The notes under the pieces were generated by a model. That model did not search any database and was not told the DNA's origin. It saw nothing but the letters and a program-made list of their open reading frames with translations. DNA of 64,000 nucleotides from Salinicola lusitanus. Lineage in GTDB: Bacteria > Pseudomonadota > Gammaproteobacteria > Pseudomonadales > Halomonadaceae. The stretch is taken from assembly GCF_003206045.1 (NCBI RefSeq), contig NZ_PZJM01000015.1, positions 100,802 through 164,801 on the forward strand, read 5' to 3'. The first letter of the stretch is position 1; each line of letters begins with the position of its first letter. Shown piece after piece: positions 54,037-62,959 of the stretch. The position numbers and the translations under genes are program-made.

Positions 54037-54858
54037 CTACGCGTCTTCGAGCCGTCGCGCGATCGCCTGGCAGAAGTCCTGCCAGGCGATCTGCATTGGC
54101 GCTAACTCCGCGTGGCCATGCAGCGCCGAGTGGACCATGCCGGGCGCGCAGCGATAGCCCACCGAGGCGCCGGCGTGGCGCCACGCTTCGACCGCCGCCT
54201 CCAGCGGGCGAGTGAGCGGGTCGCGCTGGACTGCCAGTGCCTCGATCGCTGGCGTGGGCGGGTGCCCGCCGGGGATCGCCGGCACGTCCGGCGCCGCCAT
54301 CCGCCACAGCGACAGCACGTCGGCTCGCGACAGCAGCGGGGCATCCTCGCCCAGCGTTTCCGCGGTGGGCGTTCCCACCACCGGATAGATCAGGCCGAGC
54401 AAGCCTTGCCATTCACCATCATGGGCGACATCGATCGCCAGCCGGCCACCCGCGCTGTCGCCAATGACGGCGACAGGGGCGGAGATCTCGACGACGGCCC
54501 GGCAATCCGCCAGCGCCTCCGCGTAGCTCGCTTCCGGTAGCAACCGGTAGTCGACGCTGACGACCTCGCGCTGCAGGCGCTCGGCCAGATCGGCGGTGAT
54601 GCCGTGATGACTGTCGACCGAGCCCAGGTACCAGCCGCCGCCGTGGAGGTAGACGACAACGCCGGAGTGGCAGCGAGCCGGCTGAAAGCGGCGGACCTTG
54701 ACGGCGGCGAGACGCTCGTCGCTAACCCGCATCCCAGCCGGGTCGGCGGGGCGCCTGCGGGCGTGCAGGGCTTCATACTCCCGACGTTTCGTCGTCACCG
54801 GCGCCTCGGGATCGGCCTCGCCGAGGCTGAACTGGTGGATGAAATCCTCGATCCGCAT
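54037..54858 (-). CDS. Alpha/beta hydrolase, hormone-sensitive-lipase-like esterase
   Basis: The 273-residue product has the HSL-family oxyanion motif HGGGW and the nucleophile motif GDSAGG (serine near 147), with a histidine in GMVHSALHG near residue 246 and an acidic residue between them forming the triad. Such enzymes hydrolyse short-chain esters or lactones. GAGAGAGGA lies before the ATG at 54858; the frame is open to 55035 over the mtgA promoter and that part is rejected. It diverges from mtgA and converges on the betaine-binding gene. The natural substrate is unknown. Confidence 0.82.
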   Translation of the reverse strand: MRIEDFIHQFSLGEADPEAPVTTKRREYEALHARRRPADPAGMRVSDERLAAVKVRRFQPARCHSGVVVYLHGGGWYLGSVDSHHGITADLAERLQREVVSVDYRLLPEASYAEALADCRAVVEISAPVAVIGDSAGGRLAIDVAHDGEWQGLLGLIYPVVGTPTAETLGEDAPLLSRADVLSLWRMAAPDVPAIPGGHPPTPAIEALAVQRDPLTRPLEAAVEAWRHAGASVGYRCAPGMVHSALHGHAELAPMQIAWQDFCQAIARRLEDA

Positions 54859-55012
54859 CGGGTATCCTCTCTCGGTGGCTGCGGCCAACACGGTAGTCGG
54901 CCCACTGGCGTCACGCCAGCGCCTGCGTTGCGTCGAGACGATCGCGACCAACCCCTGCCAGCAAGCCCTTGTTATACTGGGTGTCCACTTCCTCGAACAC
55001 GAGCTCCCGTTC

Positions 55013-55720
55013 ATGCCGTCAGGTTGGCCGCGCACGCTTCTTCGCTATCTGGTGATCGCCATCGCGGCCTTCGTGGGTTTGTCGGTGCTGTTCGTGCTGG
55101 TGTTTCGCTTCGTGCCGGTATTCGGCTCGATGGTGATGGTGGAGCGCAAGGTGAGTTCATGGTTCCACGGTGACAACCTGGCCATCGAACAGCAGTGGGA
55201 GCCGTGGTCGCGACTCTCGGACAACGCCAAGCTGGCGGTGATGGCGGGGGAGGATCAGCGCTTCCCCGATCACTGGGGCTTCGATACCGACCAGATTCGC
55301 CGCGCGCTCACCTCGTGGTCGGATGGCGGCGATCTGCGCGGCGCCAGCACGCTGAGCCAGCAGACCGCCCGCAACCTGTTCCTGTGGACGGGCCGCAGTT
55401 GGGTCCGCAAGGGCTTGGAAGCCTGGTTCACGCTGCTGCTGGAGGCGCTGTGGCCCAAGCAGCGCATCCTCGAGGTCTACCTCAATATTGCCGAGTGGGA
55501 TACCGGCGTGTTCGGACTGGAAGCCGCGGCGCAGCACTATTTCGGCACCTCCGCCGCCAATCTCAGCGTGTCGCAGGCGAGTCGGCTCGCCGCGATTCTG
55601 CCCAACCCGCGCGGCTGGAGCGCGTCTCGGCCCTCCGCGTACGTCCAGCAGCGGGCGGCCTGGATCCAGCGCCAGATGCGCAATCTCGGCGGCACCGCCT
55701 TCCTTCAGCGGCTCGACTGA
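55013..55720 (+). CDS. mtgA: Monofunctional biosynthetic peptidoglycan transglycosylase
   Basis: MtgA polymerises lipid II glycan strands without a transpeptidase domain. The 235-residue product has one N-terminal membrane anchor (about residues 12-34) and the GT51 family motifs EDQRFPDHWGFD (catalytic glutamate), GASTLSQQTARNLFLW, KRILEVYLNIAEWD and AAQHYFG. E. coli MtgA is 242 residues. TATACT near 54973 may be the -10 box. It converges on the GntR gene with only 23 bp between stops. Confidence 0.95.
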   Translation: MPSGWPRTLLRYLVIAIAAFVGLSVLFVLVFRFVPVFGSMVMVERKVSSWFHGDNLAIEQQWEPWSRLSDNAKLAVMAGEDQRFPDHWGFDTDQIRRALTSWSDGGDLRGASTLSQQTARNLFLWTGRSWVRKGLEAWFTLLLEALWPKQRILEVYLNIAEWDTGVFGLEAAAQHYFGTSAANLSVSQASRLAAILPNPRGWSASRPSAYVQQRAAWIQRQMRNLGGTAFLQRLD

Positions 55721-55743
55721 CGCTCCGGCCGGCTCCGGCTGGC

Positions 55744-56439
55744 TCAGCCGTCGGCCCAGTCGGCCAGCACCGCGTCGCGCTTCTCCAGCAGGTGGCGCTC
55801 CATCAAGGCGCCCAAGGCGGGCCCGTCACGCGCTTCCAGCGCACTCATCATGTCGCGGTGCTCCTCCACCGCCTTGCGCCACTTGGCTTCAGAGCGATTG
55901 GAAGAGAGCCGCAGCGGATGGAGGCGCCGGTTGAGCGACAGGTAGGTCTGGCGCAGGGCGTCGTTGCGGGCGGCCCGGTTGATCAGGTCGTGAATGCGCT
56001 GGTTGGCATGGTAGTAGGCGGGCAGGTCATGGCGCTGCCAGTGGCCCAGCATCGCCTCATGGGCCTCGCGCACGTCCGCCAGCTCTTCCGCGGTGATCCT
56101 GAGCGATGCCAGTTCGCCGGAGAAACGCTCCAGCGCGCTCATCAGCTCGAAGGTGTCGTGAATCTCCTGGCGGGTCATGCGGGTCACGAAAGTGCCGTAG
56201 TTGGGCGAGATCGTCACCAGCTTCTCGGCGGCCAGCACGCGCAGCGCCTCGCGTAGCGGGGTGCGCGACACCGCCAGCCGCTCGGCCAGTTCGCGCTCGT
56301 TGATCCGCTCGCCGGGTTCCAGGCCGCCTTCGGTGATCAGGTCGTGTAGTCGCTCCACGATCTTGTCGTGCAGCGCGGCGCGCTCGATGCGCAGTGGTCG
56401 GGCGGTGAGATCGAGCGCGGTATCGTCGGATGTCTGCAT
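55744..56439 (-). CDS. GntR family regulator, FCD subgroup, divergent from the glyoxylate aminotransferase
   Basis: The 231-residue product has a winged helix-turn-helix (GERINERELAERLAVSRTPLREALRVLAAEKL) and a helical FCD domain with the metal-site histidines of NQRIHDLIN and EEHRDMM. It resembles the other GntR gene in this window in fold but not in detail. It is transcribed away from the aminotransferase-dehydrogenase pair over a 269-bp region, so it probably regulates that operon, with a hydroxy- or oxo-acid as likely effector. Confidence 0.87.
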   Translation of the reverse strand: MQTSDDTALDLTARPLRIERAALHDKIVERLHDLITEGGLEPGERINERELAERLAVSRTPLREALRVLAAEKLVTISPNYGTFVTRMTRQEIHDTFELMSALERFSGELASLRITAEELADVREAHEAMLGHWQRHDLPAYYHANQRIHDLINRAARNDALRQTYLSLNRRLHPLRLSSNRSEAKWRKAVEEHRDMMSALEARDGPALGALMERHLLEKRDAVLADWADG

Positions 56440-56708
56440 GCATTGAACCCTGTCGGTTTCCTTCTTTCTATCGCAAGCGCTCGATCGTGGCTACTGCCCA
56501 TGACGGGATGATCGGCTCCTTCTTCGAGCCCGTGAGCGGCTGCCACACGCCTTTTTTCGTACTTGATCGTGGCCTGCGACTTATGTCGTGGTTTGTCGGC
56601 GCACGATTATTCGGCATATTGCGTAATGAATGCAAAAAACAATGTGGAGCAGGTCCTCTGCTTCACTTCCCAGGCTCCACCCCTGGCCTCACCTCTGGAG
56701 ATGCCGTC
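56440..56708. promoter_or_regulatory. Divergent control region of the GntR-aminotransferase pair
   Basis: The 269-bp gap is AT-richer near 56560-56640. TTGTCG (56593-56598) and CATATT (56615-56620), 16 bp apart, may serve the aminotransferase operon. TGCATGCA lies at the GntR start. No perfect long palindrome like those of the other regulators was found. Confidence 0.35.
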
Positions 56709-57980
56709 ATGCTCGAGCTGGACCAACACCCCTCCGGTCGCCATTTTTTGCAGATTCCGGGACCGTCGCCCGTGCCGGATCGCATCCTGCGGGCGATGAG
56801 CCTGCCGACCATCGATCATCGAGGTCCGGAGTTCGGCGAACTGGGCCTGAAGGTACTGGGAGGCATTCGCAAGATATTTCAGACCCAGCACCCGGTGATC
56901 ATCTACCCGGCATCGGGAACGGGGGCGTGGGAAGCGGCACTCTCCAATACCCTCAGTCCCGGCGATTCGGTGCTGATGTTCGAGACCGGGCATTTCGCCA
57001 CGCTGTGGAAGCAGATGGCTCTGCGACTCGGGCTCCAGCCGGAGTTCCTCTCCCTGCCGGAATCGCAGAGCTGGCGTCATGGCGTACAGCCGAAGCTGAT
57101 CGAGGCGCGCCTGCAGGAAGACCGCGAGCATCGAATCAAGGCTGTGTGCGTGGTGCACAACGAGACCTCCACCGGGGTGACCAGCGATATCGCCGCGGTG
57201 CGCCGGGCCATCGATGCCGCCGACCATCCGGCGCTGCTGCTGGTCGATACCATCTCGGGCCTGGCGAGCGCCGACTACCGTCACGACGAGTGGGGCGTCG
57301 ACGTCAGCGTCTCCGGTTCCCAGAAGGGGTTGATGCTGCCACCCGGAGTCAGTTTCAACGCGTTGTCGCCCAAGGCGATCGAAGCCAGTCAGCGCTCGAC
57401 CCTGCCCCGGGGATTCTGGGCCTGGGACGAGATTCTCACCGCCAACGCCAACGGCTACTGGCCCTACACGCCGAACACCAATCTGCTCTACGGCCTCGCC
57501 GAGGCGCTGGACATGCTGCTGGGGGAGGGGCTGGAGCAGGTCTTCGCCCGTCACGAGCGCTGGGGAGAGGGCGTCCGGCGCGCGGTCAACGCCTGGGGAC
57601 TGGAGATCCAGTGCCAGGAGCCAGCGCTCTATTCGCCGGTGCTGACGGGCGTGGTGACGCCGGAGGGTATCGATGCCGACGAGGTTCGCCGGACCATCTA
57701 CGACCGGTTCGATCTGTCGCTGGGGACGGGACTCGGCAAGGCCAAGGGGCGTATGTTCCGTATCGGCCATCTCGGCGACTGCAACGACCTGACCCTGATC
57801 GCCACCCTCGGCGGTTGCGAAGCCGGGCTCAAGCTCTGCGGGGTCGAACTGTTCGGCAGCGGTATGCAGGCCGCGCTCGACTTCTTCGCCGACAACCCGG
57901 CGCCCGGCACGCCGGCGGCCCGTAAGCTGGCGGCTGATGCGCCGACGGGGCAGCCACAGGCGGATGCCGTCCGCGCCTGA
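56709..57980 (+). CDS. Class V aminotransferase, serine/alanine-glyoxylate type
   Basis: The 423-residue product is a PLP enzyme resembling serine-glyoxylate and alanine-glyoxylate aminotransferases, which interconvert serine or alanine plus glyoxylate with hydroxypyruvate or pyruvate plus glycine. It begins with FLQIPGPSPVPDRIL and contains YPASGTGAWEAALSNTLSPGD, the aspartate in LLLVDTISGLAS, and the Schiff-base lysine K206 in SGSQKGLMLPPG. TCTGGAG precedes ATG 56709, while a nearer ATG at 56701 is out of frame. The closely related SgaA of methylotrophs works in the serine cycle, but the rest of that cycle is not present here. It is followed 12 bp later by the dehydrogenase. Confidence 0.9.
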   Translation: MLELDQHPSGRHFLQIPGPSPVPDRILRAMSLPTIDHRGPEFGELGLKVLGGIRKIFQTQHPVIIYPASGTGAWEAALSNTLSPGDSVLMFETGHFATLWKQMALRLGLQPEFLSLPESQSWRHGVQPKLIEARLQEDREHRIKAVCVVHNETSTGVTSDIAAVRRAIDAADHPALLLVDTISGLASADYRHDEWGVDVSVSGSQKGLMLPPGVSFNALSPKAIEASQRSTLPRGFWAWDEILTANANGYWPYTPNTNLLYGLAEALDMLLGEGLEQVFARHERWGEGVRRAVNAWGLEIQCQEPALYSPVLTGVVTPEGIDADEVRRTIYDRFDLSLGTGLGKAKGRMFRIGHLGDCNDLTLIATLGGCEAGLKLCGVELFGSGMQAALDFFADNPAPGTPAARKLAADAPTGQPQADAVRA

Positions 57981-57992
57981 CAGGAGATCGCC

Positions 57993-60900
57993 ATGAGCGT
58001 GATGCCGAAAAGCCCGGTGGCGCGGCAGCCAAGACGTGCCGCCATGAGCGAATTCGAACAGCGGCTGCGGCGCGAGCTGAAGGGCGAGGTGGCGTTCGAC
58101 GCCGGGTCGCGGGGGCGTTACGCCACCGACGCCTCGATCTATCAGATCATGCCGCTGGGCGTGGTGGTGCCGAGGGATCCCCAGGACCTGTCGCTGGCAC
58201 TGGAGGTCGCGCGCGACTTCGGGGCGCCGGTGCTGCCGCGCGGCGGCGGCACCAGCCAGTGCGGGCAGACCGTCAACGAGGCGCTGGTGATCGATACCAG
58301 TCGCTGGTTGACCGGTATCGGCGAGCTGGATGTCGAGGCGCGCACCGTCTCGGTGGAGCCGGGCGTGGTGCTCGATCATCTCAACGCCTGGCTCAAGCCC
58401 CACGGACTCTGGTTTCCAGTGGACGTCTCCACCTCGGCGCAGTGCACGCTGGGCGGCATGGCCGGCAACAACTCCTGCGGCTCACGCTCGATCCGCTACG
58501 GCAACATGGTTCACAACGTGCTGGGGCTCGAAGCGACGCTGGCGGATGGCCGCGAGGCGGTTTTCGGCCGGTTCGACGAGATCGCACCCGGCTCGGCCCT
58601 GGCGGGGCTGGCCGACTCGGTGGCGGCGATCATGCAGCGCGAGGCGGCGGCGATCCGCGAACACTATCCGCAGGTGTTGCGGCGGGTGGGGGGTTACAAC
58701 CTGGACCTGCTCGACTGCCGCAATCCGATCCCCTACGACGCCGAAGGCAGGGCCAATTTCGCCCACCTGCTGATCGGTTCGGAGGGGACGCTGGCGTTCA
58801 CGCGCCGGCTGACCCTGAAGCTGTCGCCGCTGCCGGTGCACAAGGTACTCGGCGTGGTCAATTTCCCGACCTTCTACCAGGCGATGGACATGACCCAGCA
58901 CATCGTCGAGCTGGGTCCCGCGGCGGTGGAGCTGGTCGATCGCACCATGATCGAACTGGCGCTGGAGAATCCGGCGTTTCGGCCGACGGTGGAGAAGTCG
59001 CTGATCGGGCGTCCGGACGCGCTGCTGCTGGTGGAGTTCGCTGGCGAGAGTCTCGATTCGCAGCTGCATCAGCTGAAAGCGCTGGAGACGCTGATGGGCG
59101 ACCTGGGTCTGCCGGGCAGCGTCGTCGGGCTGGAGTCGGGAGCCGAGCAGGCGGCGCTGTGGAATGTGCGCAAGGCCGGGCTCAATATCATGATGAGCAT
59201 GAAGGGCGACGGCAAGCCGGTCTCGTTCATCGAGGACTGCGCCGTGCCGCTCGAGCACCTGGCCGAATATACCGAGCAGTTGACCGACGTCTTCCATCGC
59301 CACGGTACCGAGGGCACCTGGTACGCCCACGCCAGCGTCGGCACGCTGCACGTGCGGCCGATTCTCGACATGCGCCGCGGTGGCGCCGCCAAGATGCGTG
59401 CGATTGCGGAGGAAGCCTCCGAACTGGTTCGCCGCTACAAGGGGGCCTACTCGGGAGAACACGGCGACGGCATCTGCCGCGGCGAATGGGTGGCGTGGCA
59501 GTTCGGCGCGGAGCTCGATGCCGCCTTCGGCGAGATCAAGCGGTTGTTCGATCCGGACAACCGGTTCAACCCCAACAAGATCGTCGACACGCCGAGGATG
59601 GACGACGCCCGGCTGTTCCGCTTCCCCGCCGATCACCAGATCCTTGCGGTGGCCACCGAACTCGACTGGTCGGCCTGGAACGTGACCCGCGATCCGCTGA
59701 GCGGCGAGCTGGGAGAACCCGGCAGTGGCGGCGATCCGGCGCACGGCCTCGCCAAGGCGGTGGAGATGTGCAACAACAATGGCCATTGCCGCAAGTTCGA
59801 TGCGGGCACCATGTGCCCCAGCTATCGGATCAGTCGCGATGAACGCCACCTGACCCGGGGCCGCGCCAATACGCTGCGGCTGGTACTGTCGGGCAAGATC
59901 GGCGATCGCGGCCTGGCCAGCGACGAAGTCGCCGAGACCCTGGATCTATGCGTCTCCTGCAAGGGGTGCAAGCGCGACTGCCCGACCGGCGTCGACATGG
60001 CCAAGTTCAAGATCGAGGCCCGCGCGGCACGGATCAGGGAGCGAGGCCTGGGGTGGCGCGACAGGCTGATCTCCGAGCTGCCGCGCTACGCGCCCTGGAT
60101 GCGTCATGTCGGTCGTGTCGCCGCGCGTGTCGAGAACGTCTCCTGGCTGGGGGGACGTGCCAAGCGCTGGCTCGGTTTCGCCGAGGCGAGATCGCTGCCG
60201 ATCTTTGCCGGCGACTATCTCCGAACGACACGGCGAGCGGCGAGGGATGACGCGCCCCGCCCGGGGTCGTCTGCGGTCGCAGAAGTGGTGCTGTTCGTCG
60301 ATACCTTCAACAACTATTTCGAGGGTGACAACGTGGCGGCGGCACGCCGCGTGCTGGAAGCCGCCGGCTATCGGGTCCATTTCAACGTCCTCGAGGGTGA
60401 ACGGCCGCTGTGCTGCGGCAGGACCTATCTGGCGGCGGGGCGCGTGGATCGCGCCAGGCAGGAAGCGCGGCGCACGCTGGAGGCGTTGATGCCCTACGTC
60501 GAGCGGGGCGTGAAGATCGTCGGGCTCGAGCCCTCTTGCCTACTCACGCTACGCGACGAGTTTCTGCACTTTGGTTTTGGTGAGGAGGGCCTGGGTGATG
60601 AGGCCACACGGCTGGCGGATGCCGCCATGCTGTTCGAGGAGTTTCTGGTGGCGGAGAAGCAGGCGGGACGGCTGAAGCTGGAGCTCGCGCCGCTGGCGGT
60701 CGGCCGGGCCAAGGTTCACGGCCACTGCCATCAGAAGGCCTTCGACGCCTTCACCCCGGTGATGACGGTGCTGGGCTGGATCCCGGAACTCGAGGTCGAG
60801 GCGATCGTCTCTTCGTGCTGCGGCATGGCCGGCAGTTTCGGCTACGAGGCGGAACACCTCGATGCCTCACGTCAGATGGCGGAGCTCTCGTTGCTGCCGG

Positions 60901-61031
60901 CGGTGCGCGAGGCGGGAGAGGACACCTGGATCGTGGCCGACGGCACCAGCTGCCGGCACCAGATTCTCGACGGCGCCCGGCGCGAGGCGCTGCACGTTGC
61001 CCGGGTGCTGGCGGCGGCATTGCCGGCTTAG
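57993..61031 (+). CDS. FAD- and [4Fe-4S]-containing D-2-hydroxy acid dehydrogenase, YdiJ type
   Basis: The 1012-residue product matches the length of E. coli YdiJ (1018), described as a D-2-hydroxyglutarate dehydrogenase. It has an N-terminal VAO-type FAD-binding domain (about 45-185, with PRGGGTSQCG and GNNSCGSRS), a FAD-oxidase C domain (about 260-540), a dicluster Fe-S part with C593 in CNNNGHCRKF and C653 in CVSCKGCKRDCP, and two C-terminal CCG-type modules near 806 and 942 (CCGRTY, SSCCGMAG). AGGAG precedes ATG 57993. Paired with the aminotransferase it probably turns a D-2-hydroxy acid into the oxo acid that is transaminated. Glycolate and D-lactate are other candidate substrates. Confidence 0.88.
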   Translation: MSVMPKSPVARQPRRAAMSEFEQRLRRELKGEVAFDAGSRGRYATDASIYQIMPLGVVVPRDPQDLSLALEVARDFGAPVLPRGGGTSQCGQTVNEALVIDTSRWLTGIGELDVEARTVSVEPGVVLDHLNAWLKPHGLWFPVDVSTSAQCTLGGMAGNNSCGSRSIRYGNMVHNVLGLEATLADGREAVFGRFDEIAPGSALAGLADSVAAIMQREAAAIREHYPQVLRRVGGYNLDLLDCRNPIPYDAEGRANFAHLLIGSEGTLAFTRRLTLKLSPLPVHKVLGVVNFPTFYQAMDMTQHIVELGPAAVELVDRTMIELALENPAFRPTVEKSLIGRPDALLLVEFAGESLDSQLHQLKALETLMGDLGLPGSVVGLESGAEQAALWNVRKAGLNIMMSMKGDGKPVSFIEDCAVPLEHLAEYTEQLTDVFHRHGTEGTWYAHASVGTLHVRPILDMRRGGAAKMRAIAEEASELVRRYKGAYSGEHGDGICRGEWVAWQFGAELDAAFGEIKRLFDPDNRFNPNKIVDTPRMDDARLFRFPADHQILAVATELDWSAWNVTRDPLSGELGEPGSGGDPAHGLAKAVEMCNNNGHCRKFDAGTMCPSYRISRDERHLTRGRANTLRLVLSGKIGDRGLASDEVAETLDLCVSCKGCKRDCPTGVDMAKFKIEARAARIRERGLGWRDRLISELPRYAPWMRHVGRVAARVENVSWLGGRAKRWLGFAEARSLPIFAGDYLRTTRRAARDDAPRPGSSAVAEVVLFVDTFNNYFEGDNVAAARRVLEAAGYRVHFNVLEGERPLCCGRTYLAAGRVDRARQEARRTLEALMPYVERGVKIVGLEPSCLLTLRDEFLHFGFGEEGLGDEATRLADAAMLFEEFLVAEKQAGRLKLELAPLAVGRAKVHGHCHQKAFDAFTPVMTVLGWIPELEVEAIVSSCCGMAGSFGYEAEHLDASRQMAELSLLPAVREAGEDTWIVADGTSCRHQILDGARREALHVARVLAAALPA

Positions 61032-61304
61032 CCTGATTAGACATTGGTCGTATTTGGCTGCCGGGCGCGCCTGGCCTGGCAGGCTCTGCCATCGGCGATA
61101 TCAAGGCGCTCGTCGGGTTCCGGCGGGCGCCCTGTGCGTCTTTGCAGGGTGCAACTCGCTGTCACGAAATGGAATTCTGCCGAGTCGCTGGCTACTCTGA
61201 AGCCTTAGCGGGACGCTCGTGCCCGCCAACGGCGCGGAGCGCCCACGCTCGCCGCCGCCGTTATCGCTTATGACAATAGCCAGTGACAAAAAGCGAACGC
61301 TCTC
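61032..61304 (+). other. Gap before the sodium:solute symporter gene
   Basis: No gene, terminator or obvious operator is visible in this 273-bp stretch. A TTATCGCTTATGACAATAG segment near 61261-61279 is AT-rich and may hold the promoter; the symporter ATG has no good ribosome-binding site. Confidence 0.3.
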
Positions 61305-62864
61305 ATGGAAGATCTTCAATTCTGGGATTTCGCGGTCATCGTCGCCTACTTCGTGATCGTCACCTTCATCGGCTACAAGACGGCCCGGGGCAAGACGACG
61401 CCGGAAGAGCTGTTTCTGGCCGGGAGAAGCCTCGGCCCCCTGGCAATCGGCTTTTCGCTGTTCGCCTCCAATATCTCCTCGGACACGCTGATCGGCCTGC
61501 CCGGGGCCGCCTACCAGCACGGTATCTCCGCCGCCAATTACGAATGGATGGCGGGCGTGGTGCTGATGTTCACCGCGATCTTCGTGCTGCCGGTACTGAT
61601 GCGGGCCCGTGTCACCACCATGCCGGAATTGATGGAGCGGCGCTTCGATTCCAGGCTGCGCAAGTATCTCTCGGTCATTACGCTGTTTCTGTCGATCATC
61701 CTCGATACCGCCGGCACCCTCTATGCCGGTGGCCTGATCGTGACCACGTTCATCCCCGGCACCAACCTGTGGGAGGTGTGTGCGCTGCTGGCGCTGTTTA
61801 CCAGCATCTACACCGCCTTTGGCGGGCTGCGCGCGGTGGTCTATACCGACGTGATGCAGGCCTGCGTGCTGATCGGCGGGTCGGCGGCGATGACCTGGAT
61901 CATCTTCGGCCACTTCGACTACAGCTGGTCGACGGTCAAGGAGGCGGTGAGCCCGGAAAAACTGTCGCTGATTCGGCCGCTGGACGACCCCAGCGTGCCA
62001 TGGCTCGGCCTGATCACCGGGGTGCCGATCGTCGGCTTCTACTACTGGAGCATGAACCAGTATGTCGTGCAGCGCTTGCTGGGGGCGCGGGACATCCAGG
62101 CGGCGGGGCGGGCTTCGATCTTCGCCGCGGCGCTGAAACTGCTGCCGATCTTCATCATGACCATCCCTGGGGCCATGGTGATCCCGCTGCTGCCGGGGCT
62201 CGAACACCCCGATCAGGTCTATCCGAAGATGGTCCAGGAGTTCACGCCGACCGGCCTTACCGGGCTGATCCTGGCCGGCCTGATCGCGGCGCTGATGTCG
62301 ACGCTCTCCTCGACGCTCAACTCCTCGGCGACCCTGTTGACACTGGATTTCATCAAGCCGGCCAGGCCCAACCTCAGCGATGCCCAACTGGCCAGATGGG
62401 GGCGCATCTGTACCTTTATCCTGGCCGCCATCGCTGCCCTCTGGGGGCCGATGATCCAGTACTTTTCGGGGCTGTGGGCGTATCTGCAGCAGGTGTTCGC
62501 CTTCGTCGCGTCGCCGCTGGTGGCGACCTTCCTGATGGGGTTGTGGATCAAGTCGCTGGGGTCGTCGGCGGCACTGCGCGGGCTGGCCAGTGGTCACGCG
62601 CTCAGTGCGGTGCTGTTCGTGCTGGTGGAGACCGGCGTGCTGCCGATTCACTTCACCATCATCGGCGGCATTCTGTTCGCGGCCACGGCGCTGTTCACCT
62701 GGTTCTGGATGACACGACTCGGTGCCAGCGATCGGCCAAGCCGCGACGATGCGCATATCGCGGTCATCGCCAAAGAGGGATTGGAGCGGGTACCTCGCGA
62801 TGTCATGATCGGCATCGCCATCGTCTCGGTGCTCACCGCCATCATCGTCTATCTGCTGCGCTGA
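61305..62864 (+). CDS. Sodium:solute symporter (SLC5/SSS family), probably for a sugar
   Basis: The 519-residue product is a multi-pass (about 13-14 segments) member of the sodium:solute symporter family, like SglT. It has the typical GYKTARGKTTPEELFLAGRSLG start, GFSLFASNISSDTLIGLPG, GGLRAVVYTDVMQACVL and the sodium-site region AGLIAALMSTLSSTLNSSATL. The sugar-SGLT-like YYWSMNQYVVQR is present. It is followed by a D-galactose 1-dehydrogenase-like gene after 95 bp and a terminator-like hairpin, so galactose or L-arabinose is a reasonable guess. There is no sugar kinase. Confidence 0.87.
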   Translation: MEDLQFWDFAVIVAYFVIVTFIGYKTARGKTTPEELFLAGRSLGPLAIGFSLFASNISSDTLIGLPGAAYQHGISAANYEWMAGVVLMFTAIFVLPVLMRARVTTMPELMERRFDSRLRKYLSVITLFLSIILDTAGTLYAGGLIVTTFIPGTNLWEVCALLALFTSIYTAFGGLRAVVYTDVMQACVLIGGSAAMTWIIFGHFDYSWSTVKEAVSPEKLSLIRPLDDPSVPWLGLITGVPIVGFYYWSMNQYVVQRLLGARDIQAAGRASIFAAALKLLPIFIMTIPGAMVIPLLPGLEHPDQVYPKMVQEFTPTGLTGLILAGLIAALMSTLSSTLNSSATLLTLDFIKPARPNLSDAQLARWGRICTFILAAIAALWGPMIQYFSGLWAYLQQVFAFVASPLVATFLMGLWIKSLGSSAALRGLASGHALSAVLFVLVETGVLPIHFTIIGGILFAATALFTWFWMTRLGASDRPSRDDAHIAVIAKEGLERVPRDVMIGIAIVSVLTAIIVYLLR

Positions 62865-62897
62865 GGGCGCCGCCGGGGCCGCTTCTCTTTCCAGGGT

Positions 62898-62927
62898 CGC
62901 TCGGCATGCCAATGCCGAGCGGCTTTT
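62898..62927 (+). terminator. Rho-independent terminator after the symporter gene
   Basis: CGCTCGGCAT and ATGCCGAGCG form a perfect 10-bp stem with a 4-nt loop, followed by GC and TTTT. It lies between the symporter and the dehydrogenase, so these two may be separate or differentially expressed transcripts. Confidence 0.8.
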
Positions 62928-62959
62928 GATTTCCAGGCTGCTATTCACAAGGACCTGTC

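Noticed and set aside
54973..54978. TATACT as mtgA promoter
   Set aside because: Good -10 box, but there is no acceptable -35 partner at 16-18 bp, so it is mentioned only in the mtgA entry.
61101..62948. 615-residue open frame antisense to the symporter
   Set aside because: Rich in His, Arg, Gln and Asp as expected from the complement of a hydrophobic gene; no domain.
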